DNA of 64,000 nucleotides, taken from Mediterranea massiliensis (lineage in GTDB: Bacteria; Bacteroidota; Bacteroidia; Bacteroidales; Bacteroidaceae). Location: contig SUYA01000012.1 of NCBI GenBank assembly GCA_015060695.1, forward strand, positions 1-64,000. The letters run 5' to 3'. Shown piece after piece: positions 36,860 to 43,410 of the stretch. The translations under genes and the position numbers were made by a program. A model generated the notes under the pieces. The model was not told the DNA's origin. It was given only the letters and a program-made list of their open reading frames with translations, and made no database searches. Numbering within the stretch: position 1 is the stretch's first letter; each line of letters opens with the position of its first letter.

Positions 36860-37090
36860 TCACATAATATCCTTCAATATAACCATCATGCGAAGTTCTT
36901 TCAACGAGGGTGGTTTGATTCCTTTCTCTGCCATCTCCAAATAGAAAGGATAGCTGGGGTATAGAGTTTCGCAAACACTGTCGGGCATTAATTGGTGCCA
37001 CTCGCCTTTTTCCATATCTTCATAGGTCAACACCAAGCCGTACTTCTGAAGTTTATAATAGGTCTTGCGTTGTTTCTCTACAATGTATCT
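36860..37090 (-). pseudogene. 3' remnant of a lost gene
   Basis: Reading the minus strand, a frame of about 76 codons is open from an in-frame stop near 37091 down to the TGA at 36860-36862, with clear protein-like composition (QKYGLVLTYEDMEKGEW, YPSYPFYLEMAEKG, KELRMM). It has no plausible start at its 5' end and overlaps the last 38 bp of the reductase gene in another frame. I read it as the C-terminal tail of a capsule gene removed by recombination. The family is not recognised. It marks the border between moderate-GC phosphonate genes and the AT-rich block. Confidence 0.6.
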
Positions 37091-38156
37091 CTTTTACTAT
37101 CTTATTAAGTAGTTGAAAATCATCTTTCACTTCCACTGGATTATTTTTCAACCTATTCAGATTGACATTCTTCAAAATCAGATTCCAATCTACCTCTTTT
37201 GTGTGTATCAATCCTATTTCTTTAGTGTATTCAGCAAAGAGTGAATACCAATCTGTATTTTTACGAATATTCAATGCTTCAAATTTAACTTCTAAAGTAC
37301 TTCCTTTTTCTATGTTTAATCCGGCAAAATAAGGGAATGTCAATGCAACAGCATGACCATGTGGATAACCGTAATAGCAGGTAAACGGATAGGAAAAAGC
37401 GTGCGGAGCTGTGGTTTTGGTTATATTGATGGCTCGACCGGCCCAATACGAACCTTCTGAGACATTATCTCTTGCTTCATCTGTCGGTGTATTAACCGCT
37501 AACGGAAGATTATCCCATAAAAGTTGAATTGCCTTAACAGCATATTTGTCCGATTCTTCGTTGGCATTTTTATTCCAATAGGCTTCGATAGCTTGTGCCA
37601 AAGCATCAAAACCGGTACAGGCGGTCAAGTATTTGGGATTGCTATAAGTAAATTGAGGATAGATAATAGCATAATCGGGAAGCATATCGTCATGCTCGAC
37701 AGAGTATTTTACCTTGTCTTTATATACTACTGAAAAATGAGTGGCTTCTGCTCCTGTTCCGGAGGTTGTAGGTAAGGCTATAAGTGGTAATAGTTCTCGT
37801 TGTTTGACGAAAGTATTGCCGGTTATTTCACCACTATATGAATAAAAAAAACGAATCAATTTTGCCATATCCAATACACTACCTCCACCTATTGCAACAA
37901 TAACTTCTGCTTTGTTTTGAAGAAGAAGTTGCAATCCTTGTTCCACATCTTCCACTTTGGGGTTTTCTGAAAAATCAAAGAAATCAGCACAATGACATGT
38001 AAGTTGAGCCAATGCTTCATTCATAATCTTCTTGGCTCCACAAGTGCTATAAGAGTTTTTACCTCTGACCAAAAATATGCGTTTGGGATGGTAGCTTCTT
38101 AGAATGGGCAATAACTGATGAATGGATTCTGTTCCCAAGTAGGCTTGTTGTTCCAT
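37053..38156 (-). CDS. Phosphonoacetaldehyde reductase (iron-containing alcohol dehydrogenase family)
   Basis: A 367-residue group III alcohol dehydrogenase. It has the NAD(P) motif GGGSVLDMAK, ALPTTSGTGAEATHF, and metal-binding His residues in HAFSYPF and YGYPHGHAVAL. After PEP mutase and phosphonopyruvate decarboxylase, this family (PhpC type) reduces phosphonoacetaldehyde to 2-hydroxyethylphosphonate. The well-known B. fragilis route uses an aminotransferase at this step to give 2-aminoethylphosphonate instead, so this locus should make the hydroxyl form. The gene starts 5 bp after the decarboxylase stop. Confidence 0.85.
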   Translation of the reverse strand: MEQQAYLGTESIHQLLPILRSYHPKRIFLVRGKNSYSTCGAKKIMNEALAQLTCHCADFFDFSENPKVEDVEQGLQLLLQNKAEVIVAIGGGSVLDMAKLIRFFYSYSGEITGNTFVKQRELLPLIALPTTSGTGAEATHFSVVYKDKVKYSVEHDDMLPDYAIIYPQFTYSNPKYLTACTGFDALAQAIEAYWNKNANEESDKYAVKAIQLLWDNLPLAVNTPTDEARDNVSEGSYWAGRAINITKTTAPHAFSYPFTCYYGYPHGHAVALTFPYFAGLNIEKGSTLEVKFEALNIRKNTDWYSLFAEYTKEIGLIHTKEVDWNLILKNVNLNRLKNNPVEVKDDFQLLNKIVKEIHCRETTQDLL

Positions 38157-38161
38157 TAGTT

Positions 38162-39286
38162 TTATTTTAAGAAATTCATCAATGCTTCTTTGTTCTGGAT
38201 AGGGGTGGTTGTTGGACGTCCCAAGTCTTTTCGATTTCCTTTTTTAACACAGACTTCTAAAAAAATAGGACCTTCCAATTGTTTGATGGAATCAAGTTGT
38301 AGGGTCAGTTCTGTCTGTGTAGTGGCTTTCAATACATTTTTATAACCGACTGAAGATGCTACGGCAGTAAGGCTAATTTGTAAACCAACTGTGGGTTGAC
38401 CACCTACTGAATCGTGTGCACCGTTGTTGAATACTATATGCACATAGTTTTCAGGGTGTTTAGAAGCTACAATGGCCATAGAACCCATATGCATTAAAAT
38501 GGCACCGTCACCGTCAAAACAATAAACTTTTCTGTCCGGTTTTTCTAAAGCTATGCCTAATGCAATCTGGGAAGCGTGTCCCATAGAACCTACGGTCAGG
38601 AAATCTCGTGCATGTCCTTCATTCATGGCTTCTCGATACTCAAACAGTTCACGAGATATCATACCGGTGGTAGATACCACACAAGAGGTTTCATCCATTG
38701 ATGAAGCAACTATCTGAATAGCTTCTTCGCGGCTCATTTCATAATCATTTTGTACACTTGAACGAAGTTTATAGATATCAAATGTATCTTTCTGAATAAT
38801 CAACGCATAAGGTTCTTGGGTAGTTGTCATATGGGTTACAGCTCTCTGTAATTGCTCTTCGCACAGGGTTTCATCCTTACTTAAAACTGTATGTTGTATG
38901 CCCATAATATCCAATAACGGAAGGGTTACTTTTCCTTGTTTCACATGTTGGGGTTCGTCTTTCACACCGGGTTCACCGCGCCATCCGATTATCAGCAGTA
39001 CCGGTATGTTATAGACTTCCTTATCGGTAAGTGAGGCCAATGGATTGATTATATTGCCTTCTCCGGAATTCTGCATATAGACTACGGGGATTTCTCCGCT
39101 TGCCAAATAATGACCGGCGGCCAAACCGAGAGCTGCTCCTTCATTGGCGGCTATGATATTGTGCCGTTCATCCATATTGTCGGCAATATAGGCACAGATA
39201 TTCTTTAGCAATGAATCGGGTACACCGGTAAAGAAACGAATGCCTTTAGAAGCCAGAGATTCTATAAAGTACTTGGGTGAAATCAT
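38162..39286 (-). CDS. aepY: Phosphonopyruvate decarboxylase
   Basis: A 374-residue thiamine diphosphate enzyme that decarboxylates phosphonopyruvate to phosphonoacetaldehyde and so pulls the unfavourable PEP mutase reaction forward. The N-terminal half has FTGVPDSLLKN and the catalytic Glu in AANEGAALG (Glu49). The C-terminal half has the ThDP motif beginning CFDGDGAILMHMGS and ending VFNNGAHDSVGG. The length fits the family. It starts 2 bp after the PEP mutase stop. Confidence 0.94.
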   Translation of the reverse strand: MISPKYFIESLASKGIRFFTGVPDSLLKNICAYIADNMDERHNIIAANEGAALGLAAGHYLASGEIPVVYMQNSGEGNIINPLASLTDKEVYNIPVLLIIGWRGEPGVKDEPQHVKQGKVTLPLLDIMGIQHTVLSKDETLCEEQLQRAVTHMTTTQEPYALIIQKDTFDIYKLRSSVQNDYEMSREEAIQIVASSMDETSCVVSTTGMISRELFEYREAMNEGHARDFLTVGSMGHASQIALGIALEKPDRKVYCFDGDGAILMHMGSMAIVASKHPENYVHIVFNNGAHDSVGGQPTVGLQISLTAVASSVGYKNVLKATTQTELTLQLDSIKQLEGPIFLEVCVKKGNRKDLGRPTTTPIQNKEALMNFLK

Positions 39287-39288
39287 GG

Positions 39289-40596
39289 TTAGCTCTTTTT
39301 GGTTCCGGGGATTAGAGTGAGGATTTCCTTAATGGGCATACAGAGTTCATTGGCTTCCAAAGAACGACTGTGTAATAGGATAGATTTAGCACAATTCACC
39401 ATAGCCGGATACGAGCTACGCAACATGTGATTGGCATAGATGACTATATTTACTCCCCAAGTAATAAATTCTTCTTCCGTAATATGGTTATAAGTGGTGG
39501 GAACTATTACAATTGGGGTAATCGAATCGTTCTTACGGAAACGTAAACAGAATTCTTTGATGTCTTCTCCCGTCTTGTCTTTGGAGTGAATCATGATGCC
39601 ATCGGCACCGGCTTTAACATAAGCATGTGCACGTTCCAAAGCATCTTCTACGGGTTTACCGGCTATGAGTGATTCTACACGGGCAATAATCATGAAATCA
39701 TCGGTAATCTGTGCTGCTTTGCCGGTACGAATCTTTTCACAAAAGCCTTCAATAGTATCTTGTGTTTGTACAGCATCGGTACCAAATAAGGAATTCTGTT
39801 TCAAACCGACTTTGTCTTCGATGATAACGGCAGATATTCCTAAACGCTCTAATGTTCGGACAGTAAAGGCAAAATGTTCTATCTTACCACCGGTATCTCC
39901 ATCAAAGATGATGGGTTTGGTAGTTACTTCCAATGCATCGTTCAAGTCGTGCAGACGGGTAGTTAAATCAACGGCTTCAATGTCTGGTTTTCCCTTGGAG
40001 GTGGAATCGGTCAATGAAGAGGACCACATGCCGTCGAATTGGCGAGGACGTCCGTTTACTTCTACCGTAGTATTTTCTATAATTAAGCCGGTCAAACCAC
40101 TGTGTGACTCACAAATACGAACAATGGGTTTAGCATTTATTAAACGGCGAAGGCGTTTCTGACGCACTTCAGGAGTGGTGCCTATCTCTTTCAAACGTTC
40201 GTTTATCTTTGTAGAAGAGATGCCGGGAGTATAGGGTATGTCTATTACTTTACCGCCCCATTGTGCCAAACAATCTATAACTCGTTGACGGGTATTTTTT
40301 TGGACTCCTTCTTTCCAATCATCACCGTGGACTACATAGTCGGGCTTGATTCGTTCCAAATTGGGAACATAATCCAATGTTTTCTGAGGAACGACTTCTT
40401 CCACGCCTTTCAAACTTTTTACAACCAATGAACGTTGTTCATAGGTCAGATATGGTAAACGTTTGTAGCTGGCTATAGCTTCGTCTGTTAATACACCAAC
40501 TGTTACCTTTCCAAGTTTTGCAGCTTCTGAAATGATATTCAGATGGCCGGGATGGATGATGTCGGCACTCATGCCAACATAGACTTTCTTTTCCAT
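39289..40596 (-). CDS. aepX: Bifunctional cytidylyltransferase-like / phosphoenolpyruvate mutase
   Basis: A 435-residue two-domain protein. Residues 1-140 form a TagD-like nucleotidyltransferase domain with HPGH (15-18) and the ISSTK motif (127-131). Residues 150-435 are PEP mutase of the isocitrate-lyase superfamily, with DGDTGG (232-237) and the diagnostic [10 protein letters not shown] (260-269). PEP mutase isomerises PEP to phosphonopyruvate and forms the C-P bond. The fused domain may make the CMP ester of the final phosphonate for transfer to a glycan (inference). It is the first biosynthetic gene of the operon, behind a leader of over 400 bp. Confidence 0.93.
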   Translation of the reverse strand: MEKKVYVGMSADIIHPGHLNIISEAAKLGKVTVGVLTDEAIASYKRLPYLTYEQRSLVVKSLKGVEEVVPQKTLDYVPNLERIKPDYVVHGDDWKEGVQKNTRQRVIDCLAQWGGKVIDIPYTPGISSTKINERLKEIGTTPEVRQKRLRRLINAKPIVRICESHSGLTGLIIENTTVEVNGRPRQFDGMWSSSLTDSTSKGKPDIEAVDLTTRLHDLNDALEVTTKPIIFDGDTGGKIEHFAFTVRTLERLGISAVIIEDKVGLKQNSLFGTDAVQTQDTIEGFCEKIRTGKAAQITDDFMIIARVESLIAGKPVEDALERAHAYVKAGADGIMIHSKDKTGEDIKEFCLRFRKNDSITPIVIVPTTYNHITEEEFITWGVNIVIYANHMLRSSYPAMVNCAKSILLHSRSLEANELCMPIKEILTLIPGTKKS

Positions 40597-40789
40597 AATG
40601 TATGTATTGAATTTTATTTTTATTGACTTATTTTACAACTCACATAGCTACTGTAAGCTAATCCGTTGTTCCGGTGTTGCTTGGTCATTCTGTTAACGAA
40701 CGATGCGGAGGTAGTAACTGATTTTTATATCTTGCCGAATTGCACTTCGTAGCAATTGCGAATGCTGATTCTCAATAAAACTGTGACGG

Positions 40790-40918
40790 GATGACAACTG
40801 TGACATGTTTTTTCTATAATATATATTATATATACGTATTAATATATGTTAATATATATATATTATATATACATATATAAGTTTATAGAAAAGGTTGTCA
40901 TACTTGTCATCTTGTCAT
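40790..40918. repeat. AT-rich inverted-repeat element in the capsule leader
   Basis: The arms GATGACAACTGTGACATG... and ...TTGTCATACTTGTCATC are inverted and each runs into a TTCTATAA/TTATAGAA boundary. Between them lie about 70 bp of almost pure A/T with TATATA palindromes. TTGTCAT occurs three times at 40895, 40904 and 40912. It could fold into one long hairpin. No ORF. Confidence 0.6.
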
Positions 40919-40939
40919 TGCTTACTGCCCGTTTATACC

Positions 40940-40993
40940 GAGTTAACTCGGCTCGTGAACGGAGTTAACTCGGTGTGCCTACGGAGTTAACTC
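40940..40993. repeat. Three GAGTTAACTC palindromes at exact 22-bp steps
   Basis: The perfect 10-bp palindrome GAGTTAACTC starts at 40940, 40962 and 40984. The 12-bp spacers differ. It lies in the leader between the upxZ-position gene and PEP mutase. The remaining bases of the 40597-41154 gap hold no gene. Confidence 0.85.
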
Positions 40994-41039
40994 CGTTCAG
41001 AGCTTTCATGTGTTCCGTAATACTTGGCATACCACTGTG

Positions 41040-41047
41040 CAAAGATA
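41040..41047 (-). promoter_or_regulatory. Candidate internal promoter before the phosphonate genes
   Basis: TATCTTTGCA on the minus strand is an exact -7 match, but no TTG stands at the usual distance. It would give a leader of about 430 nt before PEP mutase. Confidence 0.4.
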
Positions 41048-41061
41048 GTAGTATCTCTGCC

Positions 41062-41081
41062 CGATGATTGGGGAATCATCG
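41062..41081 (-). promoter_or_regulatory. Palindrome near the end of the upx genes
   Basis: Perfect 8-bp stem CGATGATT/AATCATCG with a GGGG loop, 74 bp past the stop of the upxZ-position gene and overlapping the -33 zone of the candidate promoter at 41040. It could be an operator or a weak terminator; there is no T-tract. Confidence 0.4.
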
Positions 41082-41154
41082 AGGAAAGGGTTTATTATGA
41101 AGGGGTATATTTCAGAAATTAAAGTTCAACAGCGTAGCTATTTTGTCAATGTAA

Positions 41155-41985
41155 TCAAAGTTGCTGCATATCGACAAGGATGTATAGTTGACATACGGAT
41201 AGAGCCAACTGTTCGTCGGCCGAAGGGGTATTGTCAATGTCTGTCTGCAGCGCATCAAGCAGGGTTGTTGTTTGACCGGGTTCATAATTTCCTGCTACGT
41301 GCAACAGGTAGAAATGGGCTATACGGTCGGCGATGTGCCAGTTATCTGATTGACTGAGGTAGTATCGAGTGGCACATCGAATGGCCGGACTATGGGTTTC
41401 GTCGAGGAACATGGAGGCATAGCTATCCATTGCGTGAATGCGTTGATAGGCTGCTGTAAGGGGTAGTTGCGCCCATTCGCCTTCGGGAGTAAGTTGGGTG
41501 GCCCAGCGGTTGACGGTAGCGCGCAACAGACGGAACCATTCGTCGCTCTCGTCGGCCCCAAAGGGATAGAGGAGGTCGGCCAAGCAACGAATTACGGCGG
41601 CTTCGGTCAACGGATCGGCTTCGCTCCCACTCTTTATGTATTGCTTGATGAGCCGATTGGCAACACGGGTACATGCGGCTTCTCGACGTTCATCGAACGT
41701 GAAGCTGCCTTCGCGTATCAGGCTGTACATGGCTGTAAGTAGCCGAGCGGTTGTCAGCTTATCGTCGGTCTCTTTCAATTTCTGCTGCAACACACTGAAA
41801 AGTGCTTTGTTGCGTTGCTCGCACTGACGAGGGGTGCCCCATGTGCCTTCTATGGCATGGCTGTCGGCCAGACGGTAGAGGGCGAGGTGCAGGTGGGTCA
41901 GCGTCAGCAAGCGTTCGGGGCTGTCGGTAGCTTGCGGCAAAGTGTCCATCAAGCGAGTTGCCAAGGCTGTGAGTTGGGACATCAT
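41155..41985 (-). CDS. Unknown helical protein in the upxZ position
   Basis: A 276-residue soluble, all-helical protein without signal, membrane segment or catalytic motif. It follows upxY by one base, the place where Bacteroides capsule loci carry upxZ, whose product antagonises antitermination by other UpxY proteins. UpxZ proteins are, as I recall, much shorter, and I see no convincing UpxZ motif. The two halves look repeated (TARLLTAMYSLIREGSF... and AAVIRCLADLLYPFGAD...), suggesting an alpha-alpha repeat fold. The GC content is higher than in the downstream glycosyltransferase genes. Its role is probably regulatory, but this is inference from position. Confidence 0.7.
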   Translation of the reverse strand: MMSQLTALATRLMDTLPQATDSPERLLTLTHLHLALYRLADSHAIEGTWGTPRQCEQRNKALFSVLQQKLKETDDKLTTARLLTAMYSLIREGSFTFDERREAACTRVANRLIKQYIKSGSEADPLTEAAVIRCLADLLYPFGADESDEWFRLLRATVNRWATQLTPEGEWAQLPLTAAYQRIHAMDSYASMFLDETHSPAIRCATRYYLSQSDNWHIADRIAHFYLLHVAGNYEPGQTTTLLDALQTDIDNTPSADEQLALSVCQLYILVDMQQL

Positions 41986-41986
41986 G

Positions 41987-42532
41987 TTACTCCGAGATTA
42001 TCTGTATGTATTCGGGTTCGATATGTGCAGCGGCCACCGCGATGAGGTCGGGAATGGAGACCACCAATCGTTTGCTGCGTTTTCCCTTGAGCTTAAGTAG
42101 GGTTCCAACGGCTCCTTCGAAGACACCGCCAATAATGCGCACACGCACTCCTTTACTCAGTTCTACCTCCTCCGGACGATACCAGGTAAGGTCTTCTTCG
42201 TAATGGCGAGCCACAGCGATGAATTCGTTCATCTCTCGTTCGGGTACTTTCAGGATACGCTTGGCACCGTTTATCTTGGTGGTGGCATAGCCGATGTTGG
42301 GGTGGAGTTTCTGAAACTGCTCCACCTCCCGATAGGGGCCATATACGAAAAAGAGATTGGGTATTAACGGTACCAATTCGCGGCGACGTTTGCCGTGATA
42401 GGTACGCAATACGTAATGCTTGGGGATGAAATATGGGAGGCTGCCGGCGGCCTGCAAGGCGGCTTCGGCCTTGTTTTCGCTTTTGGCATAGGCGTTCATA
42501 ACGAACCATTCCGGCTCCCTGTTTTCACTCAT
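41987..42532 (-). CDS. upxY: UpxY-type transcription antiterminator (NusG-like)
   Basis: A 181-residue NusG-family protein. The N-terminal NGN domain has EWFVMNAYAKSENKAEAAL and LIPNLFFVYGPYREVEQF; the C-terminal KOW domain has VRIIGGVFEGAVGTLLKLKGKRSKRL. UpxY proteins act on the leader of their own capsule operon and let RNA polymerase read through early termination. It is the first gene of the locus, with the upxZ-position gene 1 bp downstream. Its 5' side is a long repeat-rich region with a possible invertible promoter. Confidence 0.9.
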   Translation of the reverse strand: MSENREPEWFVMNAYAKSENKAEAALQAAGSLPYFIPKHYVLRTYHGKRRRELVPLIPNLFFVYGPYREVEQFQKLHPNIGYATTKINGAKRILKVPEREMNEFIAVARHYEEDLTWYRPEEVELSKGVRVRIIGGVFEGAVGTLLKLKGKRSKRLVVSIPDLIAVAAAHIEPEYIQIISE

Positions 42533-42650
42533 TGTTATATGGGGTTTCTTCGGGTTAGGACATATCTACAACTCGTACTAAATCGTGTAATTTCTTTATT
42601 TTCAATAAAATAGAAGCGTTTCACGTTTTAATACCTACCGTTATATTTGT

Positions 42651-42675
42651 CCATCTCTTAGTAAGAGACGGATTT
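42651..42675. repeat. Left copy of a 25-bp inverted repeat (candidate recombination site)
   Basis: Nearly palindromic itself (TCTCTTAGTAAGAGA core). It matches the reverse complement of 43337-43361 at 24 of 25 bases; aligned in direct orientation it matches less well. The pair flanks about 660 bp upstream of upxY. Confidence 0.6.
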
Positions 42676-42741
42676 GTTCGTTTGTAGTATAGCTTGTCGT
42701 GTATTCAACGGTAATTTAGCATACATAAAGTATTATGTAAT

Positions 42742-42859
42742 GTTTCGGGCACCCGCAAGGGATGCCCCTACAGTGATACTATAACCAATCGTTTGGTTTC
42801 GTTGTGATAATTAAGTGTTACAACCATCCGTAGGGGCATCCCTTGCGGGTGCCCGAAAC
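42742..42859. repeat. 30-bp perfect inverted repeat with 58-bp spacer
   Basis: 42742-42771 is the exact reverse complement of 42830-42859 (core GGGCACCCGCAAGGG). The spacer holds a smaller stem AACCAA/TTGGTT. No promoter-like sequence or ORF lies between. It looks like a REP- or MITE-type intergenic element. Confidence 0.85.
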
Positions 42860-42903
42860 CGTCCACAATAAAATTTTTATTCAGTTTATTTAGGTATAGT
42901 GGA

Positions 42904-42968
42904 GGAGAGTTCCTTTTTCACAATAGGGGAAGAGTATCCTTTTATATCAGAGGAAGAGTATTCTTTTT
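42904..42968. repeat. Three imperfect GGAAGAGTATCCTTTT units
   Basis: Units beginning near 42904, 42928 and 42952 share the GAG-T-(T/C)C-TTTT pattern at 24-25 bp steps. Partly palindromic (AAGAGTATTCTT). Confidence 0.5.
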
Positions 42969-42978
42969 TATTCCCCCG

Positions 42979-43168
42979 CTGTTTATTAGCTTCGCTCAAA
43001 ACCTCTTATATTATTGCAATAAGGTATAGTGAGGGGGTGTCCGTAGGACGGAGGAGTTTAAGAATACACATTGCTTATGTTTTTTAACTCCCTCCCCCCT
43101 TCGGGGTACTCCCCCACTATTCATTAGTGTAATAATCAAAACTGTTTTGAGCGTCAGCTAATGAATAG
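42979..43168. repeat. Nested inverted-repeat element
   Basis: Outer arms at 42979-43002 and 43144-43168 (TATTAGCTTCGCTCAAAAC type) enclose inner arms at about 43026-43060 and 43085-43120 (GAGGGGGTGTCCGTAGGACG against CTTCGGGGTACTCCCCCAC). A further perfect pair CTATTCATTAG/CTAATGAATAG lies at 43117-43127 and 43158-43168. No gene is visible in 42533-43410. Confidence 0.55.
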
Positions 43169-43321
43169 GAGGAGAGTCAGTTAGTAATTTTTTCCCTTTC
43201 TATTCTTGATTCTGTGAAGAAAGTCATTAAAACCCAAGAAAACTAACAATACTTTCCTTGTTGCAAAACCGCAACAATACTTTTTTTCTTTAAAAAAGAT
43301 GGGATATATCTATTTTTTATC

Positions 43322-43329
43322 TACATTTG
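43322..43329 (+). promoter_or_regulatory. Plus-strand -7 box facing away from upxY
   Basis: TACATTTG followed by CAAAG fits the Bacteroides -7 consensus; the -33 match is weak. It lies just inside the right copy of the 25-bp inverted repeat, and the transcript would run straight into the palindrome at 43330. Inversion of the segment would point it at upxY. Confidence 0.45.
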
Positions 43330-43372
43330 CAAAGAAAAATCCGTCTCTTACTAAGAGACGGATTTTTCTTTG
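43330..43372. terminator. Perfect 43-bp palindrome; ferritin terminator and right inverted-repeat copy
   Basis: A 21-bp perfect stem around a single central C (TTACTAA), with A5 and T5 tracts in the arms. On the minus strand it lies about 40 bp past the ferritin stop and fits an intrinsic terminator. It contains the second copy (43337-43361) of the 25-bp repeat at 42651. Confidence 0.8.
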
Positions 43373-43410
43373 GTTTAATTAAGTAAGTGGATTTATGAAG
43401 TGATTTGTGG

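Noticed and set aside
40940..40993. CRISPR-like array
   Set aside because: Repeats are 10-bp palindromes with 12-bp spacers, only three units, and no cas genes; far from CRISPR dimensions. The same applies to 59527-59604.
42742..42859. Classical invertible capsule promoter between the 30-bp arms
   Set aside because: The 58-bp spacer has no TAnnTTTG box on either strand, so flipping it would not move a promoter. The outer 25-bp repeats are the better candidate.
42899..43087. 62-codon plus-strand ORF in the repeat region
   Set aside because: It runs through inverted repeats and has a low-complexity, repeat-derived translation with no start context.
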